DNA of 64,000 nt. Source: Saccharina japonica (Eukaryota > Sar > Phaeophyceae > Laminariales > Laminariaceae). This document shows, piece by piece, positions 21,297 to 34,700 of the stretch (within the stretch, counting starts at the first letter, position 1; every line of letters begins with the position of its first letter). The translations under genes were made by a program, and so were the position numbers. The DNA lies in contig MEHQ01000383.1 in assembly GCA_008828725.1 (NCBI GenBank), forward strand, positions 60,013 through 124,012. Reading direction: 5' to 3'. The notes beneath the pieces are model-generated. The model did no database searches, was not told where the DNA came from, and saw nothing but the letters and a program-made list of their open reading frames with translations.

Positions 21297-21800
21297 TTCT
21301 AACACGTCCCCTCAATGGATGCCAGTCGCTCCAGAAACTTTGATGACGTCGGAAATTTCCGAAACAAACGGCAATCCAGAGACATCCGTATTCTAACACG
21401 CCCCCTAGATGGAACATAAACGCTACATGAACATTGATGATGTAACGGCAATTCAGAGACTCCGTTTTCCAACACGCCCCCTAGATGGGATATAAACGCT
21501 ACATAAACATTGTCCAACACGTGCCCTCAATGGACGCCAGTCGCTCCAGAAACTTTGATGACGTCGGAAACTTCCAAAAAAACGGCAATCCAGAGACATC
21601 CGTATTCTAACACGCCCCCTAGATGGAACATGAACGCTAGATGAACATTGGTGACGTGACGGCATTTCAGAGACTCCGTTTTCCAACACGCCCCCTAGAT
21701 GGAATATAAACGCTACATAAACATTTGATGGCGTCGGAACTTGCTAAAAACGGCGAATCAGAGACTGCAAAAATCCCAACACGCCCTCTGATGGATGGAA
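21297..21800. repeat. Minisatellite, about 80-90 bp, with a two-type higher-order arrangement
   Basis: Units carry AACACGCCCCCTAGATGGAA...AAACGCTACATGAACATTG and alternate with a second type, CGTCCCCTCAATGGATGCCAGTCGC, which also recurs. The higher-order pair repeats at about 235 bp. Confidence 0.8.
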
Positions 21801-22229
21801 CCCAAGTCACTACAAAACCATTGATGTTGTTGGACATAAATGTAACGGCGAACAAAATTTCTACATCCTCAACATGTTCAGATCCCCCCCGAAACATACA
21901 TACAAACAAACATCGGTGCGCAAAGTTCTGAAGGAACGACTCTGCCCCATCTTCCCCCAGCCTCCACCCGACTCCTCTCCGCCTCGAAAGGGATGGGATT
22001 TCAATGGTCAAATGACTAAGGCAAGCAACAAATGAGTACGCCCCCCTCCCCGCGCTCCCAAACCCTGCGATCAATCCAAATGCGTGTTCGATCGATCGGT
22101 CCGTGCGGGAAAACAACGAAAAACCAACCAGCGCTTTTACAAACTTATAGGAGGAAAACACGTAGGAGACGACCAGAATTCATATAAACTTTCGGAAAAA
22201 CACATAATAAGAGACCACTACAGCAGTGC

Positions 22230-22367
22230 TCATTTGAACTTAGGAAGAGGCGTTCCGCTTTCGGGACGAAGGGTCATTTCCACGAACGCTTCGCTGAGAC
22301 GTGCGGTGAAGAGCCCCGGTCGCCCATCCCCTACCTGCCGCCCGTCGACCTTCACCACGGGAGTGAG
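22230..22367 (-). CDS. Fusion gene exon 14 (last), aminotransferase C-terminus
   Basis: After GTACAG it reads LTPVVKVDGRQVGDGRPGLF and ends TPLPKFK with TGA at 22230-22232. This is the classic C-terminal motif of the class-IV family (TPV..VDGR.IGDG..GP.T..L). Phase 0 start. Confidence 0.95.
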   Translation of the reverse strand, partial: LTPVVKVDGRQVGDGRPGLFTARLSEAFVEMTLRPESGTPLPKFK

Positions 22368-22731
22368 CTGTACGTTCGGTGCAAAAGTCGCGTCGAAGAG
22401 AGGGTGAAACGGCATGAGAACGAACCAGAACAAAAACAAAAAGGTAAGATGCACGCCATGGAGGCGTTATCCGTGTTAGACGATTCGTTGGTGCAGCAGG
22501 AACGGAGAGAGAGTTAGGAGCACGCTTACTGCGAGGACGAAGCGAAACAAACAAAAAGGCAAGATGCACGCCATGAGGGCGTTATCCGGTCAGACGATTC
22601 GTTGGTGCAGCAGGAACGGAGAGAGAGCGAGTTAGGAGCACGCTAACCGCGAGGACGAACCGAAACAACCAAAAAAGCAAGATGCACGCCATGGGGGCGT
22701 TATCCGGTTAGACGATTCGTTGGTGCAGCAG

Positions 22732-22784
<53 letters not shown>

Positions 22785-25700
22785 CGCGCTTGCTGCAGTG
22801 CAATACCCAGACCTCTCTTCACTATAGTATGGACCCTGCCACCAATAAATGCCTAAGCTGAGCAAACCCTTAAAACCTTATCCATGACATCAAATGCTGC
22901 CTTCTAGGGGTGGCGGCTTACTTTCGGAGGTCCCCACATCGCGAGGAGCTCAATATCAGTAGCCTAAATAAGCCTTATAAGCAGGCGTGTTCGCCTAACC
23001 CGACCAGCAACCCAATGCGCGCTATCACAGTCCTAAGACGAATTTACTACAGTAGTTAAAACGTTTTCACTCTCTTATAACCGGTAGTTTCTAGTTTCTC
23101 GCTTTTGAGGAGAGCTAAGTCGGCCTGCAAACATTTCCCTCAGAAGGCCATAAAAAAAAGTGCAAACCCTTCTGCCGCGGCATGAATGAGTCTGCCATTC
23201 AATAGTGGGTGGCCCAAGAAGAAATGTTTTGACGCGCCCAACCGTGCGGGCGGACGGTTCTCATGTAGAAGTGTTGGCATTTTTCGTACCTCTCCTATGG
23301 TGTCGGTAGTGAAGACTTCGTCAGCGCAGTGGAGCTCCGAAAGCGTCACTCTCTTCTCGCACACCGGCAGGCACAGCTCAGCCGCTAGCTCCAGAACGAC
23401 CCCCCTGCCAAAAATAAGGTTCGATTTCGGTACCATGTTAATATAGAGAAAAAACTAGAAGAAAAAAAACGACAGCTGTGAAGTCGAGGATTTCGTCGAA
23501 ACTCGTATTTGCGAACCACGGGGTTTCACGTATATATGTGCGATTTGATCTCCCCGAATTCGGAAAATACTCAAGTACCAGGTATTCCCCACCCTGTGTA
23601 GTTTATACGTACGATTCGGCTCAGCGATGTGACAAAACACGCTACAAAATAATTTTTCAAGTGACAAAATATGTGTATCTCGTAGTGTACCTGGTAAACG
23701 ATTTGGCGTAGCGATGTGGCCAATACTTTTAAACATAAGGCCGTTTCCTATGGGAGTTTTTTAGAGGTTCAAAAATGGACCCCTTTTGACTCGTCTGTTT
23801 GTGGCTTCGTTTTTAAAGTCCACTCGTCAAGTGTAGTTTCTTATGGAAGCGTATGACAAAAAACGTATTTATTTATTTTCGTATGAGGCGGAGACCACGA
23901 AAGACGACAGACCACACATAAACCAAGTACTGCCAAGTACTGCTGTACCGGTATGATACCAGGTACGTGGTATATGATACCAGGCATGTATACAGCAGCA
24001 GTTATCACACCGTACAAAGCGGGCACCATCCAGATCGTACTCGATCAAAAAAAAAGTTAGCATCGAGCCACCCCAACATCGCCCAGCACGTGCCGCCTCT
24101 GCGCGCGCAGCTCTTTCGACCCCAAGAGAGCGATGACGGCACCCAGATGCCGAGCGTGCTCGACGAGTCGAGAGCATCGTGTCGGCTCTGTATAGGGACA
24201 AAACATACGCTCACACCAAGATGATGCTGCAGCAGTGGTAGGACTCGATACGAGCTGCCCAGCGAGAGCTCGTTCGTCGACAGTTCTCCAACCAAGACAA
24301 TCGATGGCTCACATCCACCTCATCGAGAGTTCCTGACTGGACGCACTTTTAGTTTTCACAAAGTCCCTTTCTGGACGAGGTACAGAGCTCCTCAAGTGAC
24401 CACCCTCAGAAAATGGCCTGCATGCAGGTGCGCCTCTACCGCAGCATGAAGTCGCAGTTCACGGCTTGCTATTTAGTAGGCGAAAAACAAACCAAAGGGA
24501 TTGACTGAAGGCTTGGTCAAAAAAACAACACACGTGGAATCACGAAAGCGCCAGTCGGATACAAAGACGCAGAACTCGGCACATTGTGCGCATGAAATTT
24601 CCTGTATACATAGTACCTTGCCCAACTACTAACTAGTCGATGGCTTATAGTCAGCCAACTAATATCTAGTCGTCGACTTATAGTCAGCCAACTAATACTT
24701 AGTTGGCGACTCCTAGTCATCCAACTAATATCTAGCTGGCGACTTATTGTCAGCCAACTAATAACTAGTCGGTGGCTTATAGTTCGTCAACTAATAACTA
24801 GCCGGCGGCTTATAGTCATCCAAGTAATAACTATTCTGCGACTCATAGTCAGCCAACTATGAACTAGTCGGCAGCCTATAGTCATCCAACTATTAACTAG
24901 TCGGCGGCTTATAGTCAGCCAACTACTAACTAGTCGGCGACTCATAGTCAGCCAACTATTAACTAGTCGGCAGCCTATACACAGCCAACTAATACCTAGT
25001 CGGCGGCTTATAGTCAGCCAACTCATTACTAGTCGACGGGTTATAGTCAGCCAACTAATAACTAGTTGGTGGCTTATAGCCAGCCGACTAATCACTAGTC
25101 GGCGACTTATAGTCAGCCAACTAATGCCTAGTTGGCAGCTTATTTTCAGCCAACTAATAACAGGTCGGCGACTTACAGTCAGCAAGCCAACCGATAACTA
25201 CTGTAGTAGGCGACTTATAGTAATCCAACTAATGACTAGCTGTCGGCTTATAGTCAGCCACCTAATAACTAGTCGGCGGCTTATAGACAACCAACTAGTA
25301 ACTAGTCGGCGGGTTATAGCCACCCCATTCTCACAGCCCAAGCTGAAAGGGTTTAGCCTCGTGTTTACGCATCCGTCGGAGGGGAAGCAAACAAAAAACA
25401 GACTAGACTAGACTAAACCAAACTAAACTAAACTAAACTAAACTAAACTAAACTAAACTAAACTATACTAGAAAAAGCAGCAGCTCAAAACAAAACACCA
25501 AACAAAACAAAACAAAAACTCAAACGAACCTAAACTAAACTGAACTAAAAATGTAACAAACAAACAAACAAACAAACAAAGCGAACCTGGTGATACCGGG
25601 TAGACAGCTACCAGCTTGGGGCGTGATGAGCACGCCCTCCTTGACAAGGAAGATGTTGGCGGAGTTGGTCTCGGAGACGAAACCCTCGACGTCCAGCATC

Positions 25701-28700
25701 ACCGCGTCCGCAGCCCCGCCCAAGTTGGCCTGGATCTTGGGCTGTATAAAAACAAACACCAGAGCGAGCGAGGGGGGGGGGGGGGGGGGGGTTTTTTAAC
25801 GGGGGTTTTCACCGACCAGGCAGACATTGCTAGCACCAAGCGCGAAGCGCCGTGAGGTGTTGGGCGAGTCGCATGAAGGGCGAGCTGCATCCTACTGAGA
25901 AATGCTTGTGAGGCGGACTTGCATATGGATGACAGCTTCAATGAGCTATTTAATTTATGGTGTAGCCACTTCTCGAGACAGCAATGGGAGCACTATGTAA
26001 CTGCCTCTTGGGTGCGGGGGGGGGTAAATACAACACCGAACGGGGAGCGCCAAAAACGTTTTTTACAACGCCGGAGAGAAGATGGCATGACAATCCAATC
26101 ATTATACCCTTATAGTCAAAGCTGAGCCAGGTCGCGAGCATTACACACTTTTTGGAGAGCTTCATCGCTTCCCAGTTCATGGCCTCTGTTTTATAAAACA
26201 GTCATACCACTCTGTCCAGAAATATAAGCACATTTTAAACATTCATATTAAATAAAAACAGTGCTTATATTTCTACATAAAGTGGTACCAGGTAAGTTAA
26301 TTTCCTACCTCGAAGTATTAATAGTAGTGGTAGAGCTACGTGCAAACCCACGGTTTTATATGGGGTTTTTTCACAGATAAGACACACGCTCCCTGAAGTT
26401 AACCAAAATGCTTCGCAAACACCCTAGTTCCTTATTTTGTGTTTGCGAGCACAGCAGCAGTACCCGGCACCACTTGCTAGATGGTGCAGACTATACGGGG
26501 TACCACCCGGCAACATGACCTAAATCGTATGTGCAAGATCGGTAATAGATCTGCCTTGAAAGGTCTATTGCTTATTCATCATCAAGCGGGAATCGGTGAT
26601 CGGTAAAGTTGATAACTAATAAGCACCCTGAAATAACAAAACCACGGGTGTACTTCATTTTCATGCATGGCCGTAGTCGTATGACCATAGACCCTCGCAT
26701 CCCTACAATGCCGGGACGGAGCATGTCGGGTTTTCACCGACCAGGCAGACATTGCTAGCACCAAGCGCGAAGCGCCGTGAGGTGTTGGGCGAGTCGCATG
26801 AAGGGCGAGCTGCATCCTACTGAGAAATGCTTGCGAGGCGGACTTGCATATGGATGACAGCTTCAATGAGTTATTTAATTTATGGTGTAGCCACTTCTCG
26901 AGACAGCAATGGGAGCACTATGTAACTGCCTCTTGGGTGCGGGGGGGGGTAAATACAACACCGAACGGGGAGCGCCAATAACGTTTTTTACAACGCCGGA
27001 GAGAAGATGGCATGACCATCCAATCATTATACCCTTATAGTCAAAGCTGAGCCAGGTCGCGAGCATTACACACTTTTTGGAGAGCTTCATCGCTTCCCAG
27101 TTCATGGCCTCTGTTTTATAAAACAGTCATACCACTCTGTCCATAAATATAAGCACATTTTAAACATTCATATAAAAATAAAAACGGTGCTTATATTTCT
27201 ACACAGAGTGGTACCAGGTAAGTTAATTTCCTACCTCGAAGTATTAATAGTAGTGGTAGAGCTACGTGCAAACCCACGGTTTTATATGGGGTTTTTTCAC
27301 AGATAAGACACACGCTCCGTGAAGTTAACCAAAATCCTTCGCAAACACCCTAGTTCCTTATTTTGTGTTTGCGAGCACAGCAGCAGTACCCGGCACCACT
27401 TGCAACATGGTGCAGAATATACGGGGTACCACCTGGCAACATGAGCTAAATCGTATGTGCAAGATCTGTAATAGATCTGCCTTGAAAGGTCTATTGCTTA
27501 TTCATCATCAAGCGGGAATCGGTGATCGGTAAAGTTGATAACTAATAAGCACCCTGAAATAACAAAACCACGGGTGTACTTCATTTTCATGCATGGTCGT
27601 AGTCGTATGACCATAGACCCTCGCATCCCTACAATACCGGGACGGAGCATGTCGGGTTTTCACCGACCAGGCAGACATTGCTAGCACCAAGCGCGAAGCG
27701 CCGTGAGGTGTTGGGCGAGTCGCATGAAGGGTGACTAAGAACCGCTTGTAAGGGGGGTTTGCATATGGATGACAGCTTCAATGAGTTAATTTAATTTTTG
27801 GTGTGGCCACTTCCTGAGACAGCATTGGGTGCACTATGTAACTGCCTCGCGGGTGCCTTACCATATACAGACTACGCGATACGATAATTCCCCTCGTGCG
27901 GAGCAAAGGTTCTCCACCCCGCACAAATGATCTAACTCGACCGCCAGCCTTGGTGGCCGCCAAAAAACACAAAAGGTACCCTATTTGTCTAGCTCACGCG
28001 GGGAGAGGCGTGTTTTACAGCGTCGTCACCAACCGACGCCAATACAACCTATAAATATGTCATATATTTATAGGGGGGGGCGGGGGGAAGAGACATCTGC
28101 ACGAAGGCCTACTCCTCATTATCGTAGGTAGCACTCATCTTGATATCTTGCCTTTTAGTTTGACCTGTGAAAAAAAGCATACACGAGTATATATATATAA
28201 TAATTTTAGGAAAATACGTATTCTCCCCTTCCCCTCGGATCCGAACCTTCCCAGATTGTTTTAGACGAGATAGGTGACGGCGCCTGCTGCTTTTTGTGGA
28301 TGCAGTGCCGCTGTCGAGGTATTGACCCGTATTTATTGCGTCACCCATACTATGACCACTCTGAAGTAAAGCCTTGCATGCATATATATATACTTGCCAG
28401 GATGTTGTTGAGCAGGTTGTTGTGTTGGATGGCTGAGTCCAGGCACTGCGGCGATGTTGTCCTGTTCGCAGCCGTCACGAGCGTAACGCCTCTTTGATTG
28501 CCGTGGCTCGTCGCGCCGCTGACGTCCTCCCTCTCAGCTATGACGATCAGGGTGCACCTGTAAAGGGGGGGTGGTGGGGGTTGACCCGTTAAGAACTGGT
28601 CCCACGATTTTGGGGAAAAAAATACTTGGAATTAGTGTCGGACATTTTTTCAGTTCTGAATGGGTTGAAGGGCCTTTTTATCGGAGATATTATTTTCCCA

Positions 28701-31700
28701 GAAAATTCCAGATTTGTGAAATTTGTGCATTTTGTTTTTGTATCAACATGCGGAGGTAGGCATTCTGTCACAATTTGTGTAATTTATTCAGCAAGAGGGA
28801 AAAATATACCAGGACAGTTAAATTTCAACAAATATTCGAAGAAAAAACAAAATCAGGAAAATCTGGAAGATTCACAAGAAAAACAATAACGTGATAAAAA
28901 TCTAGAACTTCTGGAATGAAAGCTCTCCGACAGTAACAGCCCTTAGTGGCCGGTCGCAAAATAATCAGAAATCTCCTCAACTTGGACCGATCACCGATTC
29001 CCACTTGACGATCTATAAGCAGTAGACCTTTCAAGGCAGATCTATTCCCGATCTTGTATATATGATTTAGCTCATTTTGCCGGGTGGTACCCCGTATAGC
29101 CTGCACGATCTAGCAAGTGGTGCCGGGTACCATGCTCGCAAACACAAAATATGGAACTAGAGTGTTTGCGAAAAAATTGGCCGGGTTGAGTTTTCTTGCA
29201 GTCTGGTTGTTTCCTATATACATAATAGAAAACAATCCCAACCCACAAAAAAAATAATTGCTGCGGGCAAAAGCGACCAAAAGTTATGTTTTTCAACCCA
29301 TGTATTACTGGGTTGGGTACAACTCTGTGGATTGGTTAGCACCAAACGGAGCAACTTCTGATTGGCTATTTATAGCGCCTTCATTCAGATTCACCCGTTT
29401 AACCAATCAGCTCCTCAAGTTTGTCGGTTTCAAATACTAATATAACCCAACCAAATGTGGATATCAGGACCCCTTCCCCTAGATAGTACCGCCTCATTAC
29501 CCACAAGTTCAAGGTCACCAGAGGCTCCTCACTCCGTCCCGTCAAAGACTCGAGACACCGACCCACCTCGATGTTTCCTCCACACCACAACCACACAAGA
29601 GCGGGCCTGTCAGGGGCTCCGCTCCAACACAAATTGAAGTATATGTAGCAAAACACCCTGTTTGTCACGGAAACGCAAGGCTTGCCTTAAAGGCCCATAG
29701 TAAACAGGGACCAACGCTACGCATAAAAACCTATATATGTATCTATTTTTACGAACAATATTTGGTTCTATTCACTGTGGTCTTCCGCAATAGTGTGCCC
29801 ATGCAAGGGTTGATTGGGTTTGATCGGCTTAGGCTTAGGCTTAGGCATAGGCATAGTTGTACTCATATCGTTTACAGTGGCCCTCAACCATCGTGCCGGA
29901 TCGGTTAGTGCCCATCCAATGGCTGGCTGGGTCTGACTAGTTTAGGCTTCGGCTTAGGCTTAGGTTTAGGTTTAGGCTTAGCATACTCATATCGTACACA
30001 GTGGCCCTCAACCATCGTGTCGGATCGGTTAGGGCCTATTTAATGGCTGACTGGGTCTGATTGGCTTATTAGGCTTAGGCTTAGGCTTAGGCTTAGGCTT
30101 ACAGTAGTATATTCATATCGTAGACACAGTAACCCTCAACCATCGCGTCGAGAAAGTGGTAAACTACCCTCAACTCCACTTATCCGACACTATTTCGCTC
30201 AGTGGGGTAAACTCCCCTTCTCTCTAAATCGACATACACGCACGACACAGCGAAACTGCGCAAAGCATGTCACCTTGACCCTGACGCTTGCTACGTGCGG
30301 TAGAAGTGGACCGCTTTTCTCCTGAGGGTGGTATGGTCACTTGAGGAGCTCCATACCTCACCACTTCACCCAAGAACTGATTGCGGAGGGGGGGGGAAAA
30401 CGCTACACAATGAAAATCCCATGCCCCAAGTATATAACGAAACATCATCCATCAAAAGCCATCACAAGCATGAAAATACCGAAGATTTGGGGTTAAGGAG
30501 CCTTTAATACTTTACTAGGTCATTCCGAATGTTCCGGCCAAAAAAAGGTACAGTACCTCTATCGTAGCAAGCGTCCCCATTGTCTGGGTTGTTCATGGGT
30601 CATCGTCCAACTCGAGGGGTTCGGCCAGTAGGAGTCTCACCCGAAGACGCATAAGCTCGGGTTCACGCTGCTGGACGTCGTCTTGCCCCCCCTCGAGAGC
30701 GTCACCCTCGCGTGCACCCCGTCCTTCATGTCGTTAGCCGCCAGCGTCGACATTATCGCTACCGTAATATCTCGGGACGACGGGATAGCCTCGAAAGCAA
30801 GGGCGTGCGCGGAGTCCTGCAGCCTCTGAAGATGCCTGAAATAAAGCAAAAGGGGTTTCCATGAAGGGATTAGGGGATGGGAAACGAGACAGGGACGGTA
30901 CTTCATTTCCATGCATGGCCGCAGTCGTATGACCATAGACACTCGCATCCCTACAATGCCGGGACGGAGCATGTCGGGTTTTCTCCGGCCGGGCAGACAT
31001 TGCTAGCAGGGGGTACTCATGCATGCATGGGCGTAGTCGTAAGATCATAGAGGGGGAGGGGTGATCAGGGGGTGGAAAATGATACATGGGGGGTGTCTCA
31101 TTCGCCGCATGTTATGCATGGCCGTAGTCGTATGACCATAGAGCCTCGCATCCCTACAATGCCGGGACGGAGCGCGTTGGGGACTTCACCGACCAGGCGG
31201 CGATTGCTTGCACCAAGCGCGAAAGCGCCATGAGGTGTTTTTGGCGAGTCGCACGACGGCTTTCTGAAACTCCAGAGGAAAAGTTGTGGGTTGGAAAAAA
31301 TCATCCAGCTCGTTTCATGGTGGCACGCCCATATACATAAGCAAAACACGCGCATACACACTATATAGAAGCACCCCTTAATCCTCTTGGTAAATCTAAG
31401 GGAAAAAATGGCGACAAAACAATGGACGTTTACAACACCCCGGTCACTGCTTGGACGGCCGATGAAAAAATTAACTGAGCAATGCCTGCCTTACAAGGGT
31501 GATGGCTTATTCTCTGAGCAGTTACCGGTGCGACGATAGAGGTAGAAGCTTTTGGCTGACCTTTTGTCGGGATAACGGGGCTCCTTATAACCCAACTTCA
31601 TCGGATTCTCATTCTTGTGATTGCAACATTTCTCGTTGTGTGCTCAGGCCATAATATGGTACACCGGGTATGCTATATAGCATGTTTTGTTTGTTCCCCT

Positions 31701-34700
31701 CCAAACTAATTTGTTTGGGGTGAGGTGGAGAGCTCTAGGAAAAATCTAGGAAAAATCTAGTAAACAAATGGTGCACCTCTACCGTAATATGCGTCAACAC
31801 CGGTCACTGCTTGGATGGCCGATGATAAAATTGAGTGAGCAATGTCTGCCTTACAAGGGTGGCGGCATATTCTTTTAACATCTCACCCCGAAGCATGACT
31901 GCTTCGAAGGAAGAATGTTCGCCCCAAAACCGACCCGACATTTCTATGCCCGTATATGGTCCTAAAACAAAAAAAAAAAACGTAGCCGTGAGAGTACTAT
32001 AACCTGTGGCCGCTCACTTGAGGAGCTCCACCGGTCCCAGTGACAAGCCTCAGTGACAAAATTTTGCATTAAAGGGCAAAAACTAACTGAAACCCCTTTA
32101 CATACGATACCTACCGTGTAATATTGAGGCCAAAACGTTGCAACCCCTCCCGTGTAATACCAAGCGACAAAGTTGCAAAAGCCCTATACCGTGTGATATT
32201 GAGCCAACACGTTGCACAAAGCCCTACCGTGTAACACCAAGCCAGACAACTGCAAAAGCTAAAGCGCTACCGCGTAATATTGAGCCAAAAAACGTGCAAG
32301 GAGTCGTACGACACGGGCTGAGAAAATATTGTACGCGTACTGCTGGGGGTGTCACGCCTCCATTGGAAACCCGCTACGGTAGAGGTGGGCCCATTTGAGG
32401 CTCCTCACTTGAATATAGTATAGAACGCGTGCTACCATAGCGGTACGCGCGTATCACTTTTCGGCGGAAACGTTTTCTGAATGACGGGGCTTGCTCCTTA
32501 ACCCCTTGAGAACTGGTCCCACGAATTTGGGGACAAACTACTTGGAATTAGTGTGGGTCAAAAAACAAAATCAGTTCCGAATGGGTCACAACCCAAAAAA
32601 TCGTCGGAATTTTCAGTATTGGGCTTGCAGAAATTTTCATTGTACCAGTATACTTTAGTGCCTTGGGATTGTGCTCATCATCAGGTAGCAGTGTTATTTT
32701 TCCCTCCAAAATCATTTTTTTTCGGGTGAGGTAGCTCTAGAGCTCCTCAAGTGACCATTCTCAGAAAAGAAACATGGTGCACCTCTATCGAAGCGTGCTA
32801 CGATAAAGGTGCGAGCACTTTTTGGCTGAAATTGTTTCTGAATGGCGGGGCGCCTTAACCCAAGAAATCGTCCAAATTTTCAGTAATTGTGATGCACTGT
32901 TTTTCATTGTATACTTTATTTAACCCCGTAAGAACCGGTCCCCCGTTTTGGGGGACAAACTACTTGGAATTAGTGTGAGATACGTTTTTTTCAGTTCTGA
33001 GTGGGCTAAGGCTCTTGGGATTTCTCATCGAGTAGCACTGTAGTTTTCCGCCAAAATCAGTGTACAGACTACTGCAGGTATAGAGGTCCTCAAGCGACCA
33101 ACCACCCTCAGAAGGCAAAACCTTATTATGGTGCACCTCTACCTATATAGGATGCGTCATTAGGAGCTCTACGCCGTATACCCTACATATTGCTCCACCC
33201 CAAACAAAATACGGACTTGACAAAAAAACAAAGTGAACAAAGCGCAACCCGATGAACAAAACAAATCTATACCTAGACACACACACACAAAAAAAAATGT
33301 CGACATTCTGACGATTTTGGGTTAACCCATTCAGAACTGAAAAAAACACACTAATTTCAAGTAGTTTATCCCCAAAAACATGGGACCGGTTCTTAAGGGG
33401 TTGAGGAGAGCCCAGTCATGCAAAACAAAATTGGCCAAAAACTAGCAAAACGCGTCATGGACTGTTCATAAGTACCGACGTTACACATCTCGGGCAGATC
33501 AGATCTCATTTTGGGGATCTAAATCGTTTTTGGACAAGATAGATCCTTGATCTATATATATATATGGTGTGCGCGGGACCTAGATCGTGTTTTCTGGTTG
33601 GGATCTGTACGATCTATGCTCTACAGCTCTTATACACACGTATTTTTTTTGCCTGGGTGGCATAAGTATGATCTAGGTACGTATTTCGTACATACTGCCG
33701 CTGCGCGCAATCACGCTTCAACGGACGGATTGGTTATATATGTGTGGTCTACGGGATCTAAATCATGTTTTCCGGTTGGGATCTGTACGATCTATGCTCT
33801 ACAGCTCTTATACGCATGTTTTTTTTGCCTGGGTGGCATAGGTATGATCTAGGTACGTATTTCGCGCATACTGCCGCTGCGCGCAATCGCGCTTCCACGG
33901 ACGGCTTGATCTATATATACGGTCTGCGGGATCTAGATCATGTTTTTCGGTTGGGATCTGTAAGATCTATGCTCTACAGCTCTTATACACATGTTTTGCT
34001 TTTTGCCTGGGTGGTATAGGTATTATTTAGGTACGCATTTCGCACGTACTGCCTCTGCGCGCAATCACACGCTCACACGGGCGGCTAGATCTATATATAT
34101 ATGGTGTGATGGATCTAGATCATGTTTTACGGTTGGGATATATACGATCTATATATACAGCTCTTATGCGCATGTTGTTGTTTTTTGCATGGGTGGCATA
34201 TATAGTATTTAGATACTTCACACGCGTTTGCCGCTGCGCGCAATCACACGCTTCCACGGACGGTTAATAAAATACCAAATTAACGTTTGTTTGGGTCACT
34301 TCCGATATATATATATATATATATTATATGTATATTAGAACTGCCAAATAAAAAATGTTTGGGCTGGCCGGTGGTACGAGGAACGAACGCCTGCTGTATT
34401 CTCCCTTTTTGAGCTTGCGACACCCCCCCCCCCCCGGGGTTTTAAGCTATCCGCAATTCCGAAGGGAAACCTTGTATATGTATTTATATAGGTCGGGGTC
34501 TTGTAGATATGTATATATATATATACTTCCTCTGTCCCATAAGTAAACTTCGTAAAGGGGGTCAGATCATGCCTCGACGATGAAGGCTATCACACTGCTT
34601 TAGTTAGATTCGTTGGAAAGATCTAGTTACGGAGATGGCCACTAAAAAAATAAAAAAATCCGAGTCAAAATTACTGACAATTACTGGGTCAAAAAAGGGG

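Larger units (their letters stand above)
25760..27720. repeat. 925-bp tandem duplication in intron 11
   Basis: The motif CACCGACCAGGCAGACATTG starts at 25810, 26735 and 27661. Each unit holds a poly-C retroposon 3' part (minus strand), a Stowaway-like MITE and a piece of repeat D. The third repetition diverges after about 60 bp. The left edge is a G run at 25772-25791. Confidence 0.9.

Noticed and set aside
24040-24330. GC-rich open stretch (ESIVSALYRDKTYAHTKMML)
   Set aside because: It hits a stop shortly after and lacks clear acceptor and donor; could be a relic of a gene fragment but unsupported.
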